NCBI GenBank assembly: GCA_034401795.1
Contig: CM067372.1
Location: 38,754,861 to 38,818,860 of the forward strand
DNA length: 64,000 nucleotides
Direction: 5' to 3'
From: Chaetoderma sp. LZ-2023a
Lineage: Eukaryota > Mollusca > Caudofoveata > Chaetodermatida > Chaetodermatidae
A program made the position numbers and the translations under genes. The notes under the pieces are model-generated. The model saw nothing but the letters and a program-made list of their open reading frames with translations. It had not been told where the DNA came from and did no database searches. Of this stretch, positions 26,947 through 38,940 are shown one piece after another. The first letter of the stretch is position 1. Every line of letters begins with the position of its first letter.

Positions 26947-27000
26947 ATGTTAGACCAGCTGCAACCATGCGCGCGCCAGTTGTCCGAGGGCGCAGATTAA
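26947..27000 (+). promoter_or_regulatory. Possible upstream ORF overlapping the Kir start
   Basis: An ATG 20 bases before the Kir ATG opens a 17-codon frame ending at 27000, out of frame with and overlapping the channel start. It would reduce translation if the 5' untranslated region is continuous here. An intron boundary such as the CAG at 26957-26959 would remove it. Confidence 0.35.
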
Positions 27001-28538
27001 GCCTCAAGAATCTAGCCCGTAATCAATCATTGGTCGCTACCAGAACTTGTATTAAGAGACTGGTCAGCAAGGAGGGAGAGTTCCAGGTCAGTCTACAACA
27101 AATAGGAAAACTAGAAAAGCTACGTAAGTACATCAGCGATGGCTTCACTACGTTTATTGACATGCAATGGCGCTGGGCCATGCTCGTTTTTGTGCTCGGG
27201 TTCCTCGTCACCTGGTTGACGTTTGCCATGTTTTATTATGCATTTGGCCACGTGAATGGTGACATCACTGGATCAGATCATTCTGACGAGCACAAACCAT
27301 GTGTGTCACATGTATACTCATTTCCAACATCCCTCCTCTTCTCGGTGGAATCTCAGCATACGATTGGGTATGGTTTTCGAGCAGTCACAGACCAATGTCC
27401 CCACATCATCGCTGCCGTATTCCTGCAGTTCATTCTCGGTGTGGGCGTTCAGTGCGTTATAGCAGGTCTTGTATTCGCTAAACTCCAAAGATCCAAGAAA
27501 CGAGCTGGAACTATTATGTTCAGTAGTAAAGCATGCATCAGCAAATATAACGGTAAGATGTGTTTAATGGTCCGGGTTGGAAATCTAAGAACTTCTTTAC
27601 TCATCAGAGTACAGGCTATGGGCATGTTGGTCAAGAAACAGCTAACTGACGAGGGAGACGAAATTCCACTTAGCCAAGTTTATATTGACTTTTTCTCAGA
27701 ATCTGGCAGTGAGATGCTCGACCTGTTGTGGCCAGCAATTCTGTATCACCCAATCGAAGATCATAGTCCACTATGGAACGTGACTGAACGCGAGATCTTG
27801 AGTGGCTTCCGGGAGCTAATTATAGTTCTGGAAGGTGTTATTGACTCGACCGGTAAGTCCTTCCAGGCGAGGACGTCATATCTCCCGGATGAGATTGTAT
27901 ACGGGTATCGGTTCAAACCTATCTCACCAACAGAGCGAGGTGATGGCTATTATCAACTAAGCTACTTTGACTTTAATGTGGTGGTTCCTGGTGGATTACG
28001 GAGAGCCCGTGCAGCGGACGTGAAGGAACAGGCGTCTCAGACCATATCCAGTTTCTTGTCGGTGACAATTGACACGGATGAAGATGGTGTGGAAGAAAGG
28101 TGTGACAGCTCCGAGGAAAGGGAAATCAATAGCCTGGAGAGTGGCAAGAACTCTCTCAGTGACAGTGAGGTGACGCCTCCTAGCAGCGATGAAGGTGACA
28201 GACATCACCGGAGACGCCTTGACAGTGGAATGGGTGTAGATGCCGTTGAACAGAAAACCTCGATCAGCCGGTATGAACGGAAGGTGTCCCGGTGCGGCTC
28301 GCGTCATAGGTCGGGATCATATCCCGACGATGTGTGTGTGTTAGAGGAGGAGGAACAAGAAGAAGGCGAGTATCAGACTGCAACAGCGTCATCACCAAAT
28401 ACCGTATCATTTAACACGCCATCACCAAATACTGTATCATTTAACACATCATCACCAACTACTGTATCATTTGTTAACGCATCATCACCAAATAGTGTAT
28501 CATTCACCAACACGCCAACAACAGAAACACAGTTTTAA
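26967..28538 (+). CDS. Inward-rectifier K+ channel (Kir/KCNJ family), gene 1
   Basis: A 523-residue frame covering a whole Kir subunit. Four such subunits form a plasma-membrane K+ channel gated by PIP2. Visible parts: N-terminal RLVSKEGEFQV (31-41); slide helix and first membrane helix (about 56-95); extracellular Cys112 and Cys144 at the positions of the conserved Kir disulfide; pore helix; filter TIGYGFR (132-138) keeping the Glu128-Arg138 salt-bridge pair; second helix 146-171; PIP2-contact SKKR (176-179); and the cytoplasmic beta domain to about 340. The site equivalent to Kir2.1 Asp172 is Gln162, and to Glu224 is Arg214, so rectification is probably weak. The tail from 350 is long, acidic and low-complexity, with four SPNTVSF-like repeats and a C-terminal ETQF, a possible PDZ ligand. 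Vertebrate Kir proteins are usually 360-440 residues. No intron interrupts the core. The paralogue at 58.3-59.7 kb faces it. The 5' structure is uncertain. Confidence 0.95.
   Translation: MRAPVVRGRRLSLKNLARNQSLVATRTCIKRLVSKEGEFQVSLQQIGKLEKLRKYISDGFTTFIDMQWRWAMLVFVLGFLVTWLTFAMFYYAFGHVNGDITGSDHSDEHKPCVSHVYSFPTSLLFSVESQHTIGYGFRAVTDQCPHIIAAVFLQFILGVGVQCVIAGLVFAKLQRSKKRAGTIMFSSKACISKYNGKMCLMVRVGNLRTSLLIRVQAMGMLVKKQLTDEGDEIPLSQVYIDFFSESGSEMLDLLWPAILYHPIEDHSPLWNVTEREILSGFRELIIVLEGVIDSTGKSFQARTSYLPDEIVYGYRFKPISPTERGDGYYQLSYFDFNVVVPGGLRRARAADVKEQASQTISSFLSVTIDTDEDGVEERCDSSEEREINSLESGKNSLSDSEVTPPSSDEGDRHHRRRLDSGMGVDAVEQKTSISRYERKVSRCGSRHRSGSYPDDVCVLEEEEQEEGEYQTATASSPNTVSFNTPSPNTVSFNTSSPTTVSFVNASSPNSVSFTNTPTTETQF
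28388..28511 (+). repeat. Coding minisatellite in the Kir gene 1 tail
   Basis: Four in-frame units of 27-36 bp, each with TCACCAAATAC.GTATCATT, encoding S(S)PNTVSF(N). Units differ slightly in length but all stay in frame. Confidence 0.85.
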
Positions 28539-28616
28539 ATATGTGGTGTAGAGGCCAATACAGTAAAGCATGCCTATTAAGGGGGCACATTTTGGCCCAT
28601 TTAGACGTGGTCGCTA

Positions 28617-28840
28617 TTTAACCCATTAAGACTGAATCTGGCTAAAAACGGTTTCTATAGTGGTCTTTAGAAATGCACATTTGCAAAGCAAGATACAACT
28701 AATTTTGAAAATTTAGCACTGGCATTCCAGTGATAAATTTTCAAAAATAATTTTATCTTGGTTTACAAATGCCAAATGAACATTTTCTATGAGAGAATTT
28801 AAATTTTCTTGACCAAATTTGATGATTAATGTTAAAACAG
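28617..28840. mobile_element. Foldback MITE, TTAACCC-type, copy 3
   Basis: Starts TAACCCATTAAGACT and has the palindrome TTTTGAAAATTTAGCACTGG...CCAGTGATAAATTTTCAAAA. It lies about 80 bp after the Kir gene 1 stop codon, so it may be within the 3' untranslated region. Confidence 0.6.
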
Positions 28841-29593
28841 ATGGTCACTTAACACGAGACATGACCAACTAATCTTACGACCAACCTTCTAAAAGAACAC
28901 GCATTGTGGGACCACAGATGCAGGTGCCCTCTACAGACAGGTCTTACTGAGAAACGTGCCATGAACTTTACGACCAAGTTGGTACCGTTGAACTATTTCA
29001 ACACAAACGACAAAAGCGACATTTCAGTTATTTCAGTTCAGTCGAATATGATATCTTCAAAATAATTTTATTAAGAATTGTCGCAGCCGAGCAAATGAGC
29101 AATTGTGTCTTGTCAAATTAGTTTCAGAATATTCAACAGTTTACCTAGTCCTAGGCCACTCTCATGCTCAAAATATTCAACAGGCCATTTCTTAGACTTA
29201 CTATTATGTTTCTGTATTTGTTTAGGAAACATGTTAACGTACTGCATTTATTAACTACCGCTACTGTACATGTATAAAAAAAAAAGTGTGTATGAAACTG
29301 AAACTGCGTGAGTTCGGAGTAAAAGGGTTAAAAGTGTTGGTCAACACAACATCTGTCTTAGGGAACCGCCATCTTAGATGTATAGCGCTAAGATACATTT
29401 ACAATATTACTTGGCGCATGCGCCTACTAATAGACCACGTGTCTTGGTGGTGCTCCATGGACGGCCGCTTAAAACAGATCTTAAATACAGGCCCAATATA
29501 CAGCACACCTCAAAAATCCAAATCAACTAACTAAAACATGTTAGTTAATTTTGAACACGATGTAAGAAATGTGCTGTTGGATATGTTGAACGT
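28841..29593. other. Unassigned DNA with MITE-arm scraps
   Basis: AAATTAGTTTCAGAATATTC at about 29116 is one arm of the modular MITE palindrome, followed by a second short ATATTCAACAG. No gene. Confidence 0.4.
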
Positions 29594-29650
29594 AATTGAA
29601 TTGGAAGACATTGAGCACTGCCTAAGGCAGCAATGTCTTCCAATCCAATT
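29594..29650. repeat. Short perfect-type hairpin
   Basis: Arms 29594-29612 and 29632-29650 match at 18 of 19 positions (AATTGAATTGGAAGACATT). A second small stem, CTGCC/GGCAG, lies in the loop. It sits where the modular MITE would have its palindrome, preceded by CTGTTGGATATGTTGAA. Confidence 0.8.
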
Positions 29651-30032
29651 ATGATCAAAATACTAAACATTACGTTTTATTTTGTATTGGAAACACGGTT
29701 CATATTCACAGCAGAATGCTTGCAAGTATAATGGTTAAAACTACATAGTTGTAGAGGCTTAAATTGCGTGCCTAGATGTAATGAAACGAAACATATCTTA
29801 ACATATGATGGTTTCATAACGTAATTAGGGACTCGCCTCTAATTCTATTCCACAACTTAAAAAATTATATTAATTTATATGAAATGAAAGTATCATATGC
29901 TAAGATTAATTTCGTTTCATTACGCTTAGACCCAGAATTTAAGCCTCTACAAGTATACAATTTTAACAATTTTATTTTCAAGGATGCATTCGGCTCTGAA
30001 TGTGTACCTGTAAGTTATTTCTTAGCTGTACT

Positions 30033-30097
<65 letters not shown>
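30033..30097. repeat. (AC)n microsatellite
   Basis: About 32 AC units followed by CCACC-rich DNA to about 30180. Confidence 0.95.
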
Positions 30098-30100
<3 letters not shown>

Positions 30101-30224
30101 CCACCTACCCCCTACCCCACCCCACCACCACCTCAAACCACTCCCACACACCACACACACTAACCCACCTCCCCTACCCCACCCACTGCTCAATTTAACC
30201 CTCTCAGGCCGACAGAACAGTCGT

Positions 30225-30410
30225 TGAACAAATGTTGAACATTTTGAATTTAGTTCGCCTGGACGCCGTTGCTTAGGCCTACTGCCTAAACGTCACTACC
30301 ACGATGCAACAAGTTGTACGCAACAGCCTATGTCTATGTGAAAGAAATATTCTGTGAAACACTTTGAAACTAATTTGACTGGATGCTGTTGTTGCATATA
30401 TGTATTGGCT
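30225..30410. repeat. Fragments of the MITE palindrome
   Basis: TGTTGAACATTTTGAAT with a TAGGCCTACTGCCTA centre at about 30230-30300, and GAAACTAATTTGACTGGATG at about 30367. Arms only. Confidence 0.5.
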
Positions 30411-30792
30411 ACTGATTTTCATCATATTTCTTATTCATGTCAAAGACAAATTAAGTGTTTTAAATTTATTTACATGTTATTAGATATCAAAATAATTGTA
30501 ATTTCATTGATTTTATTTTTTATATTTTATTCAGTAAAATTAAAATGAGATTCATTAATAGTAATAATATATTTATTTAACCAATAGATATTATCTTGTG
30601 TTCGCTTAACACAGCCAGATTTAGACGCATATTTCATGTCTGCTAAGCCATATTATTCTGTGTAAATGACAAGATAGAAGACTTGTATTACTTACACATC
30701 ACCTGACACATGATATATGTGGTATAAATAGCAGCCAGTGGGAAAATATGCTCTGGATTCATACCTGTGCCTAACGGATACTTGCCTTTACG
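30411..30792. other. Unassigned AT-rich DNA
   Basis: No supported feature. Confidence 0.4.
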
Positions 30793-30860
30793 GGCCAAAA
30801 GATGGTGGTTCTTTAAGACGGTTGGTCATAACAAACTTAAGGAACCACCATCACGTGGCC
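30793..30860. repeat. 25-bp inverted repeat
   Basis: Arms 30793-30817 and 30836-30860 match at 21 of 25 positions (core GATGGTGGTTC / GAACCACCATC) with an 18-base loop. Confidence 0.75.
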
Positions 30861-30894
30861 CCAGACGATATCTACCATAGCAACCATGGCTTGT

Positions 30895-31274
30895 AATAGA
30901 GGGATACGTTCCTAGCGATTCCCCGCCCATTCATAGCTAAGTTTCACCCGCTGTGTACGTGTGTTGGAATACATTTATATAATTTGAACCCTGAATTACG
31001 AAAATCCCAATTTCAAGGGTAACTATAGAGCTAAGCTGTTTAATATTTGAAACTAATTTGCTGCAACATCGCATAATCAAATTAGTTTCAAAATAGTCAA
31101 CGCAATGTTTATTAAACAGTAAATTCATCAAAGACATCCAATTCGTACACTTGGGACGTTTCAATGTTCACGACAGAGCTAGATACATCACTATATATTG
31201 TGACATCAGCCTACATAGGACCTAATTGGGTATGACGTCATATATGGCTTGAGTGACAGATCGGATCCCTCCAT
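30895..31274 (-). mobile_element. Modular MITE, type B, reverse copy
   Basis: Ends AATAGAGGGAT and ATCCCTCCAT are the type-B terminal repeats. Inside, in reverse order: CCCCGCCCA, the palindrome arms TTTGAAACTAATTTG and CAAATTAGTTTCAAAATA, TTTATTAAACAGTAAA, CAATTCGTAC and a TGACGTCA site. About 380 bp, non-coding. Confidence 0.8.
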
Positions 31275-31960
31275 GAATTGGACATCCCCTGTCTTTAGGA
31301 CCATGTTATCATTGCCCATATAGAGTCCGTTATGGATAGGTTTTAATAGTATGTGGTATAAACAGTAGACTTAATACTATCTTATGGGTGGTTAATGTTA
31401 TGTTACTGCATGAAAATGAGTTGAATGAAAGTTGTTGCTCAACACGCTATAACCAACTTTCAGTCAAATTGAATTGAAATTATTCAGTAAGTTATTTTTT
31501 AACTTTCTCGCAATCAGTTCTAAATCTGTGGCTTCAGAATGAAAGGGTGGGTGTCATAGTTTTGGGATAGTAGGCTATGTAAGGAAATGAGTTTTTATTA
31601 TGTAACTAGATTAGAAAGCAAATTTATAATCATATCACCCTTACCACTCTGGTGTCTCTGATATTCTATCATTTACTGTGTCAGTAGCAATGACACTGGT
31701 GTACAATTTAAAACAATTTTGTTGAATGATGTTGCTGTCTTTCATCCACCAAATTTGTAGAAAAATGAACACTAATTCATCTTTCGATTTAATTAAAAAA
31801 TTGTAAGTTTCAACATCAGAGTGGAGAGGGTTAACATAGATACTAGCTAGACATCGCACCCACACATTACAAATCCGGTCGGTCATCAGTCTGTCTGTCT
31901 GTGCGTTACCAAAGGTCAGTTTAGCCCATTATAATCATTGTAGGCAAAGGGTATATCCAA
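31275..31960. other. Unassigned intergenic DNA
   Basis: No supported feature. Confidence 0.4.
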
Positions 31961-32375
31961 AGGTAAAGGTAGGTCTATGAGACCTACATTTCAATGAATA
32001 TCGTAGATTATTGATCTGGCTGTAGATGTAAGTTATTCGTATATTACTCGATGTACGGATGCGATGTAGGCTAAATGCATGTCGTATACCAAATGTAGGT
32101 CAGCGTGACATACTTCTCATGGTTCACGGAACATCATACAAAGTATTTGTCCTGACCATAGTTTCGAGGGATATAGTTACAAAACATTTTGTATGGATCC
32201 ACCTAAATGTATGCCATGTCTCCTGGCTCAATAAACATCATATACAATGCGCGTCCAAGTTGTAGTTACAATAGCTTTCGTATACAATAGACTAACTTGG
32301 TGTATGTATTCATCTTGGACTAAATTCTGACATATATCAAACGTAGGTCACTGTGACCTACCTTTCACAGTCTAA
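31961..32375. repeat. Degenerate tandem repeat with hormone-response-like palindromes
   Basis: Three related phrases, GTAGGTCTATGAGACCTAC, GTAGGTCAGCGTGACATAC and GTAGGTCACTGTGACCTAC, spaced about 125 and 250 bp apart, each followed by a TTTCA/CTCA segment. The third contains a perfect AGGTCA-NNN-TGACCT palindrome (32345-32359). Confidence 0.6.
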
Positions 32376-33004
32376 ATAAATTGCTGTCCTGTCTGTATTT
32401 GCAACCACCACCCCCCCCCCCCCAACCCCACACCCCCACCCACTCCCTCCACACACCCCAGACCCACTAGTGTAGGCGCAAGTGCTTTAACTAGTATTAG
32501 GCAGTTGACCGTTAAGGCCTTTAGGCTTCTGATTATGATAATTACAAAGCAATTATACTTTTTCAATTGTTGTAAATAAGGGATTTAGATTTATCAAAAA
32601 GTAACCCATTTGTACTCACTATGCACTATGTAATCTGGATCTAGTTTCAAATCCGGTGTGTATCGCCAATAATCTGATTAACCGTTAAAGTTCGCATATA
32701 TCAACTAAGCAAGGTGTAATATGTGTTAACTGTTAGTGTAGGCCTATGGATACTTTGACTAGGCCTAAATGTATTTGTTGTCGCCATTTTACCGACAAAA
32801 TATTAAACTTAAATGGCGTCTTTCAAAGACACCTAATGTAGTTACTTAGTAGTTTACGATTCTAACAGAAGGGTCTGTATGTGCCATGTCGTATTTAAGA
32901 TTCTTAGGCTTTTTATTAATATATGAGAACCGTAATCCTTTACTGATCCATTTTGATCAAAACAGATGCTTGCTTTGTGAATGCTATCTTCTTAAACACA
33001 CAGT
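32376..33004. other. C-rich tract and unassigned DNA
   Basis: CCACC/poly-C run at 32405-32465, otherwise no feature. Confidence 0.4.
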
Positions 33005-33855
33005 ATACGTCACAGGTAATTATGCAACACAAACGTCACAGGTAATTATGCAACACACACGTCATAGGTAATTATGCAACACAAACGTCACAGGTAATTA
33101 TGCAACACACACGTCATAGGTAATTATGCAACACAAACGTCACAGGTAATTATGCAACACACACGTCATAGGTAATTATGCAACACAAACGTCACAGGTA
33201 ATTATGCAACACAAATGTCACAGGTAATTATGCAACACAAACGTCACAGGTAATTATGCAACACATACGTCACAGGTAATTATGCAACACAAATGTCACA
33301 GGTAATTATGCAACACAAATGTCACAGGCAATAATTATGCAACTCAAACATACAACACAAGCGTCATATGTAATTATGCAACTCAAACATACAACACAAG
33401 CGTCACATGCAATTATGCAACTCAAACATACAACACAAGCGTCACATGTAATTATGCAACTCAAACATACAACACAAGCGTCAGAGGTAATTATGCAACT
33501 CAAACATACAACACAAGCGTCACAGGTAATTATGCAACTCAAACATACAGCACAAACGCAACAGGTAATTATGCAACTCAAACATACAGCACAAACGCAA
33601 CAGGTAAGTATGCAACACAAACGTCACAGGTAAATATTCCATACAAACACACAGCACAAACGCAACAGGTAATTATGCAACTCAAACACACAGCACAAAC
33701 GCAAAAGGTAATTATGCAACGCAAACGTCACAGGTAAATATGCCACACAAACATACACCACAAACGTCAGGTAATTATGCAACTCAACCACACAACACAA
33801 ACGTCGCAGGTAATAAGGAATTTAAGCATGCAACACAAACGTCACGGGTAATTAA
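33005..33855. repeat. Minisatellite with 26-bp and 39-bp units
   Basis: From 33007 to about 33330 there are some 12-13 units of 26 bp (ACGTCACAGGTAATTATGCA plus ACACAA). From about 33331 to 33620 the unit is 39 bp: the same 26 bp plus a 13-bp CTCAAACATACAA insert. Mixed, decayed units follow to 33855. Because 39 is a multiple of three, open frames appear on both strands; neither is a gene. Confidence 0.95.
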
Positions 33856-34757
33856 TTGCAAATAGAGTACAGGTACATAATTTATCGAGGTTATTGTTTT
33901 TCGCTCGAAACATCATTGGCGATTTATTTGTGTCCTGTCGTCGGTCCGTCAAGTAAAAAAACCACTGACACGATTCGACATTTTCTCATTGAATATTAAA
34001 ACGAACATTTATGGTACCTCCCGGCCTCCGTAGCTTTGACCAAATTCTAGAAACTTGGAAACTAATTTGACGTGGTATGTGGAAGGTCTTAGGACTTTTC
34101 ACATTCCATGTCGAATTGATTTCCAATCTAATACGAAATTCTTAATGGCCACCAGGCATCCATCTTGAAAATCGATTTCAGCGCGACGACTGTAGTTTTG
34201 ACCAAAATGATAACTTTGGAATTCCCTCGGCTTTGGTATCTATTAGACATCGCTTCCTAGGCGAAGTTTCTATGCCTAGATATCTGTATTTATGTCTCTT
34301 GTGGCATTTCTTACTAGCGGGGGTATTTAGGCGCATCAGATGGCAGTTATTGCCCTCTCGCCAGTAAGTAGACGAGTATGTGATTTATCTGAAGTTTATT
34401 ACCCAGCAGATCATTTATGTATAAATATATATGGAGAAAATATATTCAATTTTGTAATTATATAGACCAGTATGCAATTGGAGTTGATTCGGTATAAGCT
34501 AGCTTGTAATAATTACCAATTCACAATGATGTAATTATTGTTACAGCGAAAACTGTGTATAACGGCCAATCTATCACTGTATGTGTCATCAAAACGTGCT
34601 TACTTTTACAATCCATTACTTTGACAAATAACTGTTGATAGCCACATAATAGTGGTTCATTAATACAGTGTATTTTAGACCACGAAACTTAAATAACCAC
34701 CATACTCTGGTCACACAAGCAGGTGATCGTTATAGAGAGGTTTAACGCTATTTCTAG
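33856..34757. other. Unassigned intergenic DNA
   Basis: No gene. GAAACTAATTTGACGTGG at about 34060 is a MITE-arm scrap. Confidence 0.4.
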
Positions 34758-34762
34758 TAGTC

Positions 34763-34819
<57 letters not shown>
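34758..34819. repeat. (AGT)n microsatellite
   Basis: About 20 AGT/GTA units, one with CGT. Confidence 0.95.
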
Positions 34820-35029
34820 TACGTGATGATTTTTTAAGATTTCAAGTCGATTGAGGAACACATTTCCTCATGGGTGAGTTATGGTCCCTTGAAAGAATAG
34901 TGCATCAAGAGTTGTTCTTCTTTGTTGTATTTCACTACAAATTTAAACATGAGACCATCATTTACAATGTTATTTAGGAGTTAGTGCGTTTCTATCAATC
35001 AATGCTCTCACTAATGGTGATTTGATAAT

Positions 35030-35381
35030 GGACCTTTCCAGTTTATCCATCCATCATATGACATCATAATCAAATACGCGACGTGTATGATGACGTCATA
35101 ATCAATGACGTAGATAAGTACGTCACGAACGCGTAATTGAAGACGGACTAAGCGTTGTTGTACGAATTGTTGGCTCTGTCTTTACTATTTAATAAATAGT
35201 CTGTTGAATAATTTGAAACTAATTTGACTGTGCCCTGTTGATGCCATAGTCAAATTAGTATCAAAATATGCAACAGCTTACCTGTAGTTTTCTGAAAATT
35301 GATAGTCGGGGATCGATCGAGCGAGGTGTGGGCGGAGCTTAGCTAGAGATGGGCGGGACTTAGCTAAATTTTGAAAGGTCC
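35030..35381 (+). mobile_element. Modular MITE, type A, best complete copy
   Basis: 352 bp from GGACCTTTCC to AAAGGTCC. Order inside: CATCATATGACATCAT; TGACGTCA; TACGTCACGAACGCG; AGCGTTGTTGTACGAATTG; TTTACTATTTAATAAA; palindrome TGTTGAATAATTTGAAACTAA / TAGTATCAAAATATGCAACA; TTTCTG.AAATTGATAG; GGGATCGATCGA; GGGCGGGACTTAGCTA. Non-coding. Target duplication not obvious. Confidence 0.9.
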
Positions 35382-35897
35382 CTTGAATTGCCATTGACAC
35401 TAATTATTACCAGCGGCATACAACCAAGAATCTAATCTTTTAAGCAGACAGTGCGTTCGATGGGCATAAAGTAATGTTGCTGCAAGTGTAACCGGTATTA
35501 CCGGCCCTGCATGGACCATAACAGGTTGGTCCAAAAGACAGACGTAACAGGTGGTTCCTAAAGACAAACGTCGCTTCATTCAACTCCTTTGATACGCTTA
35601 ATCGCATATGCTGGTGAGATGATAGTGTCTTCTTAGATACTAATATATTGTATTGTGCTAAGGTAATCGGCCCGTATTTAGCAAATTTGCACATAAGCTT
35701 TTCAGGCTTGTTTATAAGACATGTCTGGGGACGAGACAAAGGTGGACATACGGCCTTTACATAGAGGGTCAACTGTATTTTTCCCACTGGTTTTGAGAAC
35801 TATGTACAACTGATGTTTGTATTGAGGTGGCCTTTATATAGAGGTGACGTAATTAGATATGGACTTTAGGTAATTGTACATTTAAACATGTCTATTA
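35382..35897. other. Unassigned intergenic DNA
   Basis: A 115-codon minus-strand frame (35440-35787) has no recognised motif and is probably random. Confidence 0.35.
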
Positions 35898-36061
35898 CAA
35901 ATTCAAATTCAAAGTTGTTTATTTGCTGCATTATAGCGTATGTACAAAGTCAGAATGGATAGTCCATCAAAGCCTAAGCCTGTAATCGGATTGACCCCCT
36001 ACATTAAATAGACAGTCACAATATTTAACATTGACAGACACAAATCACAAAACGAATTATA
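35898..36061 (-). mobile_element. Possible CR1-like 3' tail
   Basis: The minus strand ends AATAAACAACTTTGAATTTG, a phrase typical of CR1-type 3' ends. Nothing coding is kept. Confidence 0.3.
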
Positions 36062-36149
36062 TTATTAAGAGTAGCATTTACTATTTATATATAATTGATT
36101 TTATAGGAGTTATATTTCATATATATTACCGACATATGATTTTGGTAGT

Positions 36150-36610
<461 letters not shown>

Positions 36611-36771
36611 CGTAGTATCAGAAATGGATTAATAATACGAGCTTCTTCACTTAAAGGCACTCTCAAGTATTAAATTAGTCATTAATACGTGATGAAATCA
36701 CGTGGTATTAATTAATACAGTATTCATCCAAACCAGTGTAATTGTTTTTCTCCCTCATCTCCCTCCCATCA

Positions 36772-36774
<3 letters not shown>

Positions 36775-36866
<92 letters not shown>

Positions 36867-36896
36867 CCTCCCTCCCTCCCTCCCTCCCTCCTCCCT

Positions 36897-36932
<36 letters not shown>
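36775..36932. repeat. (CT)n / (CCCT)n microsatellite
   Basis: CT repeat with a CCTC/CCCT block in the middle, directly left of the element at 36938. Confidence 0.95.
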
Positions 36933-36934
<2 letters not shown>

Positions 36935-36937
36935 ACG

Positions 36938-37610
36938 GTTTTACCGTAACTGTGGGGACATCACTTTTTTCTCTCATTTTTTATTTTCATTTCCTTCGTG
37001 TTTCTGTGTGCGTTGGCAAAATAAAAAATACTTCTAAGATGGATAGTGATTATCACCATTAACTAAAAAAAGTGAGAGAACACTGTGGGGACGGTCCCCA
37101 CACAGAGCGGGGACCTAGTGAGAGAGTCCCCGCAAATGTGAGAAACAGTGTGGGGACATACTCTTTGGTTGGCAGTTCATGCATTAGCAGCAGTATGTGG
37201 ATGGGAGATTACACCGCCGCCTAGTCTGTGCACGTGAGTGTTTATCACATCACGTGTTCGTATGCCTCGCGCAATATATTTTTTACATGAGAGTGTGAGA
37301 TAATTTTGTGGGGACATTTCAATGTGAGAGAATGTGAGAGAAATGAAAAAACGTAATAAAACGTAAAAAAATTGAAAAACATGAATCGTGGGGACACAAA
37401 TTCTAAATATATTTTTTGGACGTTTCACGCTTTTGCCGATCGTTTGAGCGACCGTAATTGTGGGGACAGGGAATTGTCCCCACAATCCGAGCATGTCCCC
37501 AGAGTGTAGGGTCTAGACGTGAAATGTCCCCGGAATTACGGTAAAACAAGGAGCATGTCCCCAGAGTGTAGGGTCTAGACGTGAAAATGTCCCCGGAATT
37601 ACGGTAAAAC
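36938..37610. mobile_element. TGGGGACA-rich non-autonomous element in (CT)n
   Basis: Ends are inverted: GTTTTACCGTAACTGTGGGGA on the left against ATGTCCCCGGAATTACGGTAA on the right. Inside there are at least eight TGGGGAC/GTCCCC motifs. The last 60 bp or so are duplicated in tandem (AGAGTGTAGGGTCTAGACGT twice). No open frame. CT repeats flank both sides. Confidence 0.75.
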
Positions 37611-37620
37611 AAGTTTCTCT

Positions 37621-38835
<1,215 letters not shown>

Positions 38836-38940
38836 TTCCAAGATGTTAGCGCCACCATGTTGTTAATGTAATAATGCGTAGTTGTCCGATTTTAAGCAAC
38901 AGGCAAAATTAGTGACCGTTTAACGCGTGTTTGGCCAATT

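Noticed and set aside
33005-33855. CRISPR-like array or a repeat protein gene
   Set aside because: There are no unique spacers between repeats, and the genome is eukaryotic. Frames open on both strands only because the unit is 39 bp.
35440-35787. 115-residue minus-strand frame
   Set aside because: No recognisable motif or neighbouring exon signals; compatible with chance.
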